Translations under genes and position numbers: made by a program
Notes under the pieces: generated by a model
What the model was told of the DNA's origin: nothing
Databases searched by the model: none
Seen by the model: the letters and a program-made list of their open reading frames with translations, nothing else
From: an uncultured Bacteroidales bacterium
GTDB taxonomy: Bacteria > Bacteroidota > Bacteroidia > Bacteroidales > Muribaculaceae
Length of the DNA stretch: 34,793 bases
Assembly: GCA_949123685.1 (NCBI GenBank)
Contig: CASBHZ010000030.1
Coordinates: forward strand, 1 to 34,793
Direction of reading: 5' to 3'
In this document: positions 8,201 to 14,468 of the stretch, in pieces
Layout: every line of letters begins with the position of its first letter
Position numbering within the stretch: the first letter of the stretch is position 1

Positions 8201-8521
8201 AAGTGCATCCAAATTGTAAGGGCCGTAAGGATTACCCCCTCTACGAATGTAGAATATTGAGCGATCATTAAATGAAGGTACAACCCGAATTGGTACAATT
8301 GGCTCGTTGTCTTCATCCGAGTTATCGTATTCGTTAATTTCGTACAGACTCAAATCTAACGAATCGATTAACTCGGGATATTCACCTGCCTGTCGCCATT
8401 CGTTTGTGTCGGTAGAAAGGACTGATACATCTGGAGTCAAATGCATATCAACGATGGTTTCGAGCGAGAACGGGCCAAAATACTCGTCGTCTAGTTGGGC
8501 GTAATATAAGGTCTGTGGCAT
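5258..8521 (-). CDS. FtsK/SpoIIIE (EccC-like) ATPase with N-terminal GYF_2-like domains
   Basis: 1087-aa motor protein. Two GYF_2-like domains open it: residues 5-52 (YYAQLDDEYFGPF...W) and 90-138 (FYIRRGGNPYGPY...W). A helical region (165-260) and three RecA/FtsK-like modules follow. Module 1 (about 290-485) has no P-loop but keeps a Walker-B-like strand (NVLLILKDF). Module 2 (about 550-790) is canonical, with Walker A GIPGSGKS (577-584) and Walker B LLVIIDEF (679-686), followed by the sensor-like LVLATQK. Module 3 (about 850-1080) is degenerate, with GGEADIAR at the P-loop position. Several ATPase modules on one chain match EccC/EssC, the type VII secretion motors, but no TM segment is present, so membrane attachment must come from partners or the GYF_2-like domains. 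WXG-like genes follow directly. Confidence 0.92.
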   Translation of the reverse strand: MPQTLYYAQLDDEYFGPFSLETIVDMHLTPDVSVLSTDTNEWRQAGEYPELIDSLDLSLYEINEYDNSDEDNEPIVPIRVVPSFNDRSIFYIRRGGNPYGPYNLDALASVTLSEDTDISLDGMTSWFKVREISGLLNTLEAIANMETAPIQPQQPFQPVNQDNNEQISEILNRIQGLVPAKKQLFRRVFSTKEAESDFIISEYNRVFNTLLNLMKNLSDLCVNASLTRRAVALITSTVNDVASKINNHYASEVDRMNVNKNEFTTSSVTIGQTNFTLLPPLENIEISRIDFLTVLGDKNLCVTYDETSETKALDFVNSIVGKLYLTNPARLIVTNVIDTDFMTGLDDSFKLLNRELYKVISRTDEVRTTLTSLQERASTILRNLLVEKGSTLQDYNSTHENKEANVLLILKDFPHGLNTDNLDSLKKLANVGPKVGIYVIILSSKEIIDEMGEREIEAFDMVEFAEIANSYHFKDNDSNILGLLEAPDSNDVTEGTVQFDTLTESDIKKIVKEVNSKCELKEDVVVSISEYLPETSDWWSFDSARQIEIPFGVGNDMHVKSLKITQESGQNTAVVIGIPGSGKSVFLHSLICNAAIKYSPDELRMYLIDFSGVEFNSYALGKLPHARVIAPEAEREFGLSILNELVEEGSRRMALCREHNVSNIVDLKRVAPGIKIPRLLVIIDEFQKLFEVDNDPIAKEANSKIHIIIQEFRKFGINLVLATQKLPTSSFLPRDLIANRVVFKSAPNDFDSLISSEDRSGMPRLRTGQCVYNSESGAAYANEIVQGFFTSKSDLDKLMSKIRDFESGFSYEREPLKVFRSGDLPVFEERRQEEHHKSVAPIPYIVPVYFGESIAVSDFDVYVELVKENANNILITGGEADIARNIAFNAMRSAVASHADDTAKIVVINGMRVDNSLNVKIIEFANSAPCDFTIASSNKDVEDVLKVLREEIDLRRSDETVPQQHIYVTCFDFQSIRALDKDTSGSMPKLSTAAKDMDHIIRNGASVGVFVIAQTDTLDGLNRVSNSSPLSMFNFRIALQMSEDMSYKIVGNPLANKLFVFNRPSSRFRGYVRDNARNLTVKFKPYK

Positions 8522-8526
8522 ATAGG

Positions 8527-8799
8527 TTATGTAAGGGTGTTTACAATTTGTTTTGCGATAGATTTCTTAAAACCTTTTGCTTCAATGGTAGCTCTGCCGG
8601 CACTCGCTATAACGACATCAGCAAAGAAAATTCCACTATTAAGATAGACACCGCATATTGTATGTCGTGGTATTATTATTGTTTCATAGCCGAAAGGTCT
8701 ACCCTTGTAATATGTGACATTATATCCATCGATAGCAATTGCATCGGGATATAAGACGTTAGCATCTGCTGATATTCGGCTTGCGGTGTATATAGGCAT
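8527..8799 (-). CDS. Small PH-like (bacterial PH domain) protein
   Basis: 90-aa protein predicted as almost all beta strand with one C-terminal helix (KSIAKQIVNTL), the layout of bacterial PH-like domains. Residues 20-75 (VTYYKGRPFGYETIIIPRHTICGVYLNS...) resemble the strand pattern of that fold. There is no TM helix or signal peptide. It is placed 4-5 nt from the genes on either side. It could be a membrane- or protein-binding adaptor; because of its small beta-rich form it should also be tested as a ubiquitin-like protein, though it lacks a C-terminal Gly-Gly. Confidence 0.68.
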   Translation of the reverse strand: MPIYTASRISADANVLYPDAIAIDGYNVTYYKGRPFGYETIIIPRHTICGVYLNSGIFFADVVIASAGRATIEAKGFKKSIAKQIVNTLT

Positions 8800-8803
8800 G
8801 AAG

Positions 8804-9475
8804 TTAACGTTTTAGATTATTTAATCTTATAGAATAATATATCAGAGCGAACACTGAATATATAAAATAAGGGATTGCGATAAGAGCTGTCAAAAGGAAG
8901 AATGAGACGCACTTCAATACAAATCCAATTCCGGCATTTGCTGATAATGAAGTTCCGGCAAATATATTACTGCGCCAAGTATTACCCACGCCCATAAGCG
9001 AGAGACCGGCAAGACCTAAAGTGCAAACGCCAATGATGGCGGCCTTGCGCTTTTGCTTACACTTGAAATACTCGGCAGTAGGTATAAAAATCCGTTCTTC
9101 CTCCACATAGCCTAGATGATAATAAGGTTGAATCGGCGGTGTGGACGTTATCGGAGTTTGAGGAGTGTATCGAGGTGCATATTGTGATTCCTCGATAATC
9201 TCATCTTCTTCATCATCGTAATCATCAATTTCTTCGTCTATATAATCATCTTGTGAGTATTCGTTAATGTCGGAGGAAGAAATTGGTTGTGTATATCTCG
9301 AAGATGTCAAAGGACGCTGAACCAATATATGAGTTAACTCAATGCAATCTTTGGCTTGTATCCAATCGCCATTATCTCGACGTACAAATGTATCAGGTTC
9401 AATAGGAAGTACTACGAGTTCCGCATAGGAAATTCCTCGGTGGATCGTGTTACCTACTTGTACGTCATAGTTCAT
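8804..9475 (-). CDS. GYF_2-like domain protein with C-terminal TM helices; first gene of operon
   Basis: 223-aa protein. Residues 3-52 (NYDVQVGNTIHRG...DWIQAKDCIEL) form a GYF_2-like domain related in pattern to the two at the start of the FtsK-like ATPase. A Asp/Glu/Tyr-rich acidic linker (70-100) follows, then two hydrophobic regions (about 140-160 and 182-215). It is probably a membrane platform that places a GYF_2-like domain in the cytoplasm beside the ATPase. As the first gene of the run, its ATG lies 20-38 bp from the left arm of the inverted repeat at 9495-9513, so its 5' leader would depend on the orientation of that segment. Confidence 0.8.
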   Translation of the reverse strand: MNYDVQVGNTIHRGISYAELVVLPIEPDTFVRRDNGDWIQAKDCIELTHILVQRPLTSSRYTQPISSSDINEYSQDDYIDEEIDDYDDEEDEIIEESQYAPRYTPQTPITSTPPIQPYYHLGYVEEERIFIPTAEYFKCKQKRKAAIIGVCTLGLAGLSLMGVGNTWRSNIFAGTSLSANAGIGFVLKCVSFFLLTALIAIPYFIYSVFALIYYSIRLNNLKR

Positions 9476-9494
9476 ATATCACATCGTTTTTAAT

Positions 9495-9513
9495 AATCTC
9501 TAAACAAGAGATA
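9495..9513. repeat. 19-bp inverted repeat, left arm
   Basis: AATCTCTAAACAAGAGATA is the exact reverse complement of 9670-9688. The arm is itself partly palindromic (ATCTCT-N5-AGAGAT), as is common for recombinase crossover sites and also for dimeric operators. The match stops sharply at both ends of the 19 bp. The arms enclose 156 bp. Confidence 0.9.
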
Positions 9514-9669
9514 TGGATAATATTTATCTTATTGATTATGTGATACTAATGATCATTATAATTTGAGTGTTTTTAAACATTTCACAAATTTTCAGCCTGC
9601 TATTATATTTTTTAGACGCACAAACTCTTCTCATTTGCAGAAAAATAGCTATATTTGCAAGCCAATAAG

Positions 9670-9688
9670 TATCTCTTGTTTAGAGATT
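9670..9688. repeat. 19-bp inverted repeat, right arm
   Basis: TATCTCTTGTTTAGAGATT, the exact reverse complement of the left arm. It begins 13 bp after the TATATTTG element, so the start site would fall just before or within the arm. A weaker direct similarity (GAGATWTGGATA) also runs past both arms, which keeps an operator explanation open. Confidence 0.9.
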
Positions 9689-9831
9689 TGGATATTTGCT
9701 AAACAACCGGGAGAAAAATTTCGGCGAATCAGTGGACTGAAACATTAAATCTTAAGGTTGCGTCAAGACTCACGCAAGATACTTCAGCATCATTCCCGGA
9801 ATCTGCCTTCTTAAGAAAGCTGAATTGACGG
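9689..9831. other. Intergenic spacer after the recombinase gene
   Basis: No gene is visible. It has a 6-bp hairpin (TTGCGT at 9758-9763 with ACGCAA at 9772-9777), about 55 nt beyond the recombinase stop on its strand. It lacks a following T-run, so it would be at best a weak terminator. Together with 9476-9688 this makes a 356-bp gene-free stretch. Confidence 0.5.
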
Positions 9832-11034
9832 CTAAATGCTTTTGAGAATAAGAGCGTTGGCTTTGTCTACTGCCGAGGTGTCAAGGCTGGCAAGATAAAT
9901 CCTCGTGGTGTGCTCGCTGTCGTGTCCCATCCCTTCGCTGATTACCGACAAGGGGATGCCTTTTGCCTTTGCCAAGGAAGCCCAACTGTGACGCGCCACG
10001 TAAAGTGTCAATGGAACTGTTATACCCACCATTAATCCTATGATTTTAAGATTGCGGTTGATGTTGTATCCTGCATTACGATAAGCGCATCGCTCATTGA
10101 CGCCGGGAGTACGGATTATGGGCAAAAGATATACATTCCCATTATCGGGATATTTATCAAGTATCATCTGCATTTCTCTCATCCATTTGATAATCAACAA
10201 TTGCCCAGTCTTGCGGCGACGATAGGATACATAACCGTTTTTCAGGTCTGTCTTTTTCAGATAAGCCATATCCACTAAACTCATCCCCCTGAGATACAGG
10301 CTCATCATGAACATATCTCTTGCAAATTCCAAAGATGGTGTCACAGACAAGTCCAGAGCCTTGATTCTCTTTAAAAATTTTATCGGCAGTGCCCGTTTCA
10401 CTGTTTTGCCAACGCCTGTATATACATGCCTGAATGGATTGCGGTTCTCTATGATACCGCCCTCCACCGCACGATTATATACGGCACGTAGTATGCGGGC
10501 ATAAAACGATATGGTATTCAATGCGATTCCCCGATTTTGCAGCCATGCTTCATATGCCTTCATCAATTCCGATGTCAGGCAATCAAGCATAATATCTTCA
10601 TCCTCCCTGAATTTCTTAAAACTATTGAGCGCAGACCTATAAGTCTCTGACGTTCTCACTTTCCCGTTATTCACATGAGTAGCAATGACGCCCTCCATGA
10701 AGTTGAATAGCGTATATTCCCGAGCATATCTATGGAACTCGTCGATCAAATCGTCGGCAGTATAAGACACACCGTTGGCATCCATCCTGCGGTAGATCTT
10801 AGTCAGCCGTTCCACATCCCACAGTATTCTGTTGCGAATTGAATCAATGAATGACCGGCGTTTGCTTTCACGCGTTGTCACCACCGTTGATCGGTTGTTA
10901 TCCCACTCGTAGGAGAAAATCCGATAGTCGGAAAGAAGCTGACGCACTTTTCTTTCGTGAATGATCTGATAGTAGACAGTCCCCTCTTGATTAGACTTAC
11001 CTGAGGGACGAAATTTTACTTTTATCGAAGCCAT
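9832..11034 (-). CDS. Tyrosine-type site-specific recombinase (Bacteroidales family)
   Basis: 400-aa integrase/recombinase with an N-terminal arm-binding domain, a SAM-like core-binding domain (about 105-205) and a C-terminal catalytic domain. Catalytic residues by alignment to the family pattern are Arg249 (YLRGMSLVDM), Lys275 (RRRKTG), Arg348-His349 in LYVARHSWASL, His371 in EGMGHDSEHTT and nucleophile Tyr380 in IYLASLD. The usual first His of HxxR is Tyr, as is frequent in Bacteroidales members. The start at 11034 (MASIKVKF) is preferred over an in-frame ATG at 11130, which would place hydrophobic residues and the hairpin at 11074-11101 inside the gene. It lies beside the 194-bp inverted-repeat segment, so a local invertase role is likely; an element integrase is the alternative. 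Confidence 0.9.
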   Translation of the reverse strand: MASIKVKFRPSGKSNQEGTVYYQIIHERKVRQLLSDYRIFSYEWDNNRSTVVTTRESKRRSFIDSIRNRILWDVERLTKIYRRMDANGVSYTADDLIDEFHRYAREYTLFNFMEGVIATHVNNGKVRTSETYRSALNSFKKFREDEDIMLDCLTSELMKAYEAWLQNRGIALNTISFYARILRAVYNRAVEGGIIENRNPFRHVYTGVGKTVKRALPIKFLKRIKALDLSVTPSLEFARDMFMMSLYLRGMSLVDMAYLKKTDLKNGYVSYRRRKTGQLLIIKWMREMQMILDKYPDNGNVYLLPIIRTPGVNERCAYRNAGYNINRNLKIIGLMVGITVPLTLYVARHSWASLAKAKGIPLSVISEGMGHDSEHTTRIYLASLDTSAVDKANALILKSI

Positions 11035-11073
11035 TTGTTCTTTTGTTTCTCCATTAATCCTAAGATATAGAAA

Positions 11074-11107
11074 GGGACACACTATAAAAATAGTGCATCC
11101 CTTTTTT
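11074..11107 (+). terminator. Hairpin plus T-run on the plus strand, upstream of the recombinase
   Basis: A 12-position stem with two mismatches (GGGACACACTAT / ATAGTGCATCCC, loop AAAA) is followed by six T on the plus strand. No plus-strand gene ends here. It would stop rightward transcription crossing the recombinase antisense, for example from the TATATTTG element at 9650. On the minus strand it forms a hairpin in the recombinase leader. Confidence 0.55.
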
Positions 11108-11119
11108 ATTAAGTTATTT

Positions 11120-11151
11120 AAAAAAGTCAAACAGGCTTCCGAAGCCTTGAC
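11120..11151 (-). terminator. Rho-independent terminator of the ABC exporter operon
   Basis: On the minus strand, GTCAA-GGCTT-CGG-AAGCC-TGT-TTGAC (10 pairs with a 3-nt bulge) is followed by six T, starting about 15 nt after the permease stop codon. This is a standard intrinsic terminator. Confidence 0.8.
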
Positions 11152-11165
11152 AAAGCCTACCTAAT

Positions 11166-12416
11166 TTACTTGTACTTAGCCCAACGGATCAACTCCTTGA
11201 TATTGGGTTTCTTGCCGTACATGAAGATTCCAACCCTATATATTTTGGCACTTAACCAAATCATCAACAGGACTGAAAGGAAAAGGATTACCGAAGAGAC
11301 TGCTATTTCCCATCCCGGAACACCGAAAGGCATCCTTGACATCATGACCATAGGTGAAGTGAAAGGAATCATGGATGTCCAGAATGCAAGATCGGATGTA
11401 GGGTCATTCACAACAGTGAATGCAAGAAGCACCCCGATTATGATAGGCATCACAGCAAAAGACGTGAGCTGACTTGCATCCTGAATATTATCCACCGAAC
11501 TTCCTATAGCGGCATAAATAGAAGAATAGAAAAGATAACCTCCTATCAGGAAGAGAGCCATGCAACCGAAAAGTTTCATGATGTAGACAGGATTACCGAT
11601 ACCGAGAATAAGGGTAAGGGTGCCGGAATCCATATTTGTCGCAGAACTTAGGATTGCCGGCAATCCCCACATTGTAAAGGCAAGTATGAGAAACGCCCAG
11701 ATAACTATCTGAGTCAAAGCAACCAATCCGATGCCCAACAATTTTCCCATCATCAAAGTGAAAGGCTTAACCGATGACACAACCACCTCAAGCACCCGGT
11801 TAGCCTTCTCTTCAATTATAGAGGTCATAACCATCTGTCCGTACATGAGAATGAACATATACAACACCATCATCATCACCATGCCTATAAGGTAGGATGC
11901 CATTGAAGACGTTTCTTTGTCTTCATTGTCACCAATCGTGAAAGTCTGCATCTTCACATTGCTTTGGACTGCGGCTATGATCTGATCCAGGTTCTCGATA
12001 TCATACTGTCCAAGACGTTTCTGTTCCACAATACGCGACAGTTCGCTTGATATGGCACTCTCGGTAGCCATGCTCACAGATTCACGCGTGAAAAGAGAAG
12101 CATCGGTGTCGTCGTTGACCAGATTATCACCGATCACAAGGACTCCGTCAAATTTTTCATCCGCTTTTGCTTCTTCAGCAGACATGCTCACCCGCTGGAA
12201 AGACAACTCTCCTTGTGATGGAAGCGCATTACCCACGATACCGGATGGATCCACCACTGCAATAGTCTTATTCTCCGGACCTGACCATATTGATATCAAT
12301 GCCGGGAAAGCCATCATAGCTATCATAATGACAGGCATGAGGATAGTGGTGATTATAAAACTTTTGCGACGTACCCGCTCAAAGTATTCTCTCTGAATTA
12401 TTAATGATAATTGCAT
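11166..12416 (-). CDS. ABC-2 type transporter permease (NatB-like)
   Basis: 416-aa inner-membrane permease. An N-terminal TM helix (about 18-42) is followed by a soluble extracytoplasmic domain (45-170), then five or so TM helices between 175 and 400, the architecture of ABC-2 exporters of the NatB/YhaP group. Its start lies 9 nt after the stop of the ATPase gene, so the two are one exporter. The substrate is unknown; Na+ or a lipid/peptide export role are family possibilities. An intrinsic terminator follows. Confidence 0.88.
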   Translation of the reverse strand: MQLSLIIQREYFERVRRKSFIITTILMPVIMIAMMAFPALISIWSGPENKTIAVVDPSGIVGNALPSQGELSFQRVSMSAEEAKADEKFDGVLVIGDNLVNDDTDASLFTRESVSMATESAISSELSRIVEQKRLGQYDIENLDQIIAAVQSNVKMQTFTIGDNEDKETSSMASYLIGMVMMMVLYMFILMYGQMVMTSIIEEKANRVLEVVVSSVKPFTLMMGKLLGIGLVALTQIVIWAFLILAFTMWGLPAILSSATNMDSGTLTLILGIGNPVYIMKLFGCMALFLIGGYLFYSSIYAAIGSSVDNIQDASQLTSFAVMPIIIGVLLAFTVVNDPTSDLAFWTSMIPFTSPMVMMSRMPFGVPGWEIAVSSVILFLSVLLMIWLSAKIYRVGIFMYGKKPNIKELIRWAKYK

Positions 12417-12425
12417 TGTTTTCTT

Positions 12426-13376
12426 TTATTTTTCGCTCGGCATCTCTGAAGAATTGCGCACGGCATTGATGAAAATGTTATTTATCGAAGGCATCAACGG
12501 TTCAAAGCCGACAAGATCTGTCGAATTATTGACACGTTCCACAAGTTCTCGACGCATAGACTTGTCTGTCAACTCAACTATTATGGAATTGCCGCCATAA
12601 GTGCGGGATTCCTCTTCGTCTTCGCCTATATACGACACCAAAGGTGTTATCGCCTCAGTCAATGGTGCACGATCCCCTTCAAACGTAATTCGGAATCTGT
12701 TGCCACCGAAAGAGCGACGCAATTCCTCCACATTACCCGTCAGAATATTGCGTGACCTGTTTATGAGGGTGATATGATCACACAATTCCTCCACACTGCT
12801 CATGTTGTGTGTAGAGAATATCACAGTAGCTCCCTCATCGCGCAATCTGAGTATCTCTCGTTTAAGGATATTGGCATTTATAGGATCGAATCCGGAAAAA
12901 GGCTCGTCAAAAATAAGCAATTTGGGTTCATGCAACACAGTGATTATAAACTGCACTTTCTGAGCCATACCTTTTGATAACTCCTCTACCCTTTTGTTCC
13001 ACCAATTGTCTATTTCAAGACGCTGGAACCACTCTCTAAGACGAACCTCCGCATCATGCTTGCTCAAACCTTTGAGACGGGCAAAGAAAACTGCCTGTTC
13101 CCCTACCTTCATCTTCTTATAGAGACCTCTTTCCTCCGGCAGGTAACCTATGTATTTCACATCGTCGGCAGTAAGAGGTTTTCCATCAAATATCACCTCT
13201 CCCGCATCAGGTGCTGTAATATGGTTTATGATACGTATCAGGGTAGTTTTTCCTGCGCCATTAGGTCCCAACAGACCATAGACGCTTCCTTCAGGCACAT
13301 GAACGGTAACATCATCCAGCGCCTTATGCCCGGTATAGTCCTTCACGATACCGTTAGCTTCCAGTAAATAGCTCAT
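12426..13376 (-). CDS. ABC transporter ATP-binding protein (NatA-like)
   Basis: 316-aa ABC ATPase. Walker A GPNGAGKT (about 38-45), Q-loop region GYLPEERGLYKKM, signature LSKGMAQKVQ, Walker B LLIFDEPFSGFDP and switch His in STHNMSS are all intact. A C-terminal extension of about 90 residues resembles the domain found after NatA-type ATPases. The adjacent permease completes the exporter. A minus-strand TAAATTTG (13402-13409) lies 26 nt upstream of the ATG as a likely -7 element. Confidence 0.93.
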   Translation of the reverse strand: MSYLLEANGIVKDYTGHKALDDVTVHVPEGSVYGLLGPNGAGKTTLIRIINHITAPDAGEVIFDGKPLTADDVKYIGYLPEERGLYKKMKVGEQAVFFARLKGLSKHDAEVRLREWFQRLEIDNWWNKRVEELSKGMAQKVQFIITVLHEPKLLIFDEPFSGFDPINANILKREILRLRDEGATVIFSTHNMSSVEELCDHITLINRSRNILTGNVEELRRSFGGNRFRITFEGDRAPLTEAITPLVSYIGEDEEESRTYGGNSIIVELTDKSMRRELVERVNNSTDLVGFEPLMPSINNIFINAVRNSSEMPSEK

Positions 13377-13401
13377 TGTTTATTATTCTTTGTTCGGATT
13401 A

Positions 13402-13409
13402 CAAATTTA
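13402..13409 (-). promoter_or_regulatory. Putative -7 promoter element of the ABC exporter operon
   Basis: TAAATTTG on the minus strand matches TAnnTTTG, 26 nt before the NatA-like ATG. I see no TTTG at the expected -33 distance. Confidence 0.4.
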
Positions 13410-13474
13410 AACAAATTTTTCCGATTATACATCTTCGTTTACTTCTCAGTCCAAACTAATCCATATTTTGTTAT

Positions 13475-13502
13475 CCAACCACACACAACCACGTAACAAC
13501 CA
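13475..13502 (+). repeat. CCAACCAC-type 28-bp repeat, copy A
   Basis: Pattern CCAACCAC-nn-ACAACCAC-nn-AACAACCA. It is identical to 26379-26406 apart from the two nn positions, and the similarity continues into a following TTTTA. It sits directly beyond the 3' end of cbiB and abuts a 16-bp palindrome, CTTTTATATATAAAAG (13503-13518), that spans the cbiB stop. Confidence 0.8.
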
Positions 13503-13505
13503 CTT

Positions 13506-14468
13506 TTATATATAAAAGAGGATGCAAGTGCGCAGGAGTATACTGAGAACCAACATGAGGAGTTCGGCTCGGAGACAGACACGGAGAGAGATACGCAGGT
13601 CGGAGTCCGTGAGAAGTTTGGGGTTGGAACCGATATAGGGTTTGTAGACGGCTTCACCGAAGTAGTCGTGAGTGCCACCGAAACGACAGTCAAGGATGCC
13701 TGCCAATGCCGCCTCCGGATAACCGGAATTTGGACTGGCATGACAACACCCGTATTTTCTCACAAATCTAAAAAGAGACAATCTAAAGGTAGAGATTACC
13801 ATAAGAAAAGAGGTGAGACGCGCCGGAATGTAGTTGGCGACATCATCCATCTTCGCTGCAAAACATCCGAAATCCTTATATCTTTCACTCTTGTATCCGA
13901 TCATTGAATCGAGAGTGTTAACCATCTTGTATGCCATCATTCCAGGCAAACCCAGCAGCAGATACCAGAACATCGGAGCAATGACTCCGTCGCTGAGGTT
14001 CTCGGCAAGAGTCTCTAAGGCAGCTGTCTTTATTTCCTGTTCATCAAGAGAAGCGGTATCTCGACCAACTATTCGCGCAATCTGCTTCCTCGCCGCCTTA
14101 ATACCTTCCCCGCATGCCTTAAAAACCATCTTCACCTCACGCGAAAGCGTTGTGCCCGCAAGGCAATAGAAAACACCGATAGTTTCCACGATAATCTTGA
14201 CTATCGGGAATGGAGACAATAGCGACAGAATACCCCGGCATATCATAAACACAAACAGCACAAGGGATATTGCCATCACAGCTCCCTTAACTTTCCTGTC
14301 TTTACCGATATTCAGCAGATGTTCGAAAAAGGATATTATCTTTCCAAAACCAACCACCGGATGAGGGAGCCAGCTTGGATCTCCCAAGATACGGTCAAGT
14401 ATCCAACCAAGCAGTAACGGCGCCACAGCCATTATATATTCCATCCAATGATTACTCAACTGATCCAT
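13506..14468 (-). CDS. cbiB: Adenosylcobinamide-phosphate synthase CbiB
   Basis: 320-aa polytopic membrane protein of the CbiB family, which joins adenosylcobyric acid to (R)-1-aminopropan-2-ol phosphate made by CobD. The family hallmark DRILGDPSWLPHPVVGFG is present near residues 25-42, together with TLSREV, the ETLAENLSDGVIAP segment and NTLDSMIGYKSERY. Length is normal. It is the last gene of the cobalamin operon. The start overlaps the upstream cobD-like stop by 13 nt; an ATG at 14444 is an alternative without overlap. Confidence 0.95.
   Translation of the reverse strand: MDQLSNHWMEYIMAVAPLLLGWILDRILGDPSWLPHPVVGFGKIISFFEHLLNIGKDRKVKGAVMAISLVLFVFMICRGILSLLSPFPIVKIIVETIGVFYCLAGTTLSREVKMVFKACGEGIKAARKQIARIVGRDTASLDEQEIKTAALETLAENLSDGVIAPMFWYLLLGLPGMMAYKMVNTLDSMIGYKSERYKDFGCFAAKMDDVANYIPARLTSFLMVISTFRLSLFRFVRKYGCCHASPNSGYPEAALAGILDCRFGGTHDYFGEAVYKPYIGSNPKLLTDSDLRISLRVCLRAELLMLVLSILLRTCILFYI

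Larger units (their letters stand above)
9495..9688. promoter_or_regulatory. Putative invertible promoter segment (194 bp)
   Basis: Two perfect 19-bp inverted repeats bound the segment, which lies between the operon start (9475) and the end of a tyrosine recombinase gene (9832). One perfect Bacteroidales -7 element, TATATTTG, lies at 9650-9657 on the plus strand, pointing right, away from the operon. No CAAAnnTA (the same element on the minus strand) was found inside the segment or between it and 9475. After inversion the element would occupy 9533-9526 on the minus strand, about 50 bp upstream of the operon ATG. A clear TTTG -33 box at N19 is missing; the nearest TTTG (9634-9637) is too close. 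Length and layout match known phase-variable promoters in Bacteroides. Alternative: paired operators. Confidence 0.6.

Noticed and set aside
9563..9748. 61-aa plus-strand open frame across the inverted-repeat segment
   Set aside because: It spans both the promoter element and the right repeat arm, has no recognisable domain, and would be broken by inversion.
9832..11034. Recombinase as the integrase of an ICE or prophage
   Set aside because: No attachment-site duplication, relaxase, conjugation or phage gene is visible in the window; local inversion explains its position better, but the left boundary is not seen.
13503..13518. Palindrome CTTTTATATATAAAAG as a terminator of the cobalamin operon
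   Set aside because: It is AT-only in the core, spans the cbiB stop and lacks a proper loop and T-run, so termination here is not supported.
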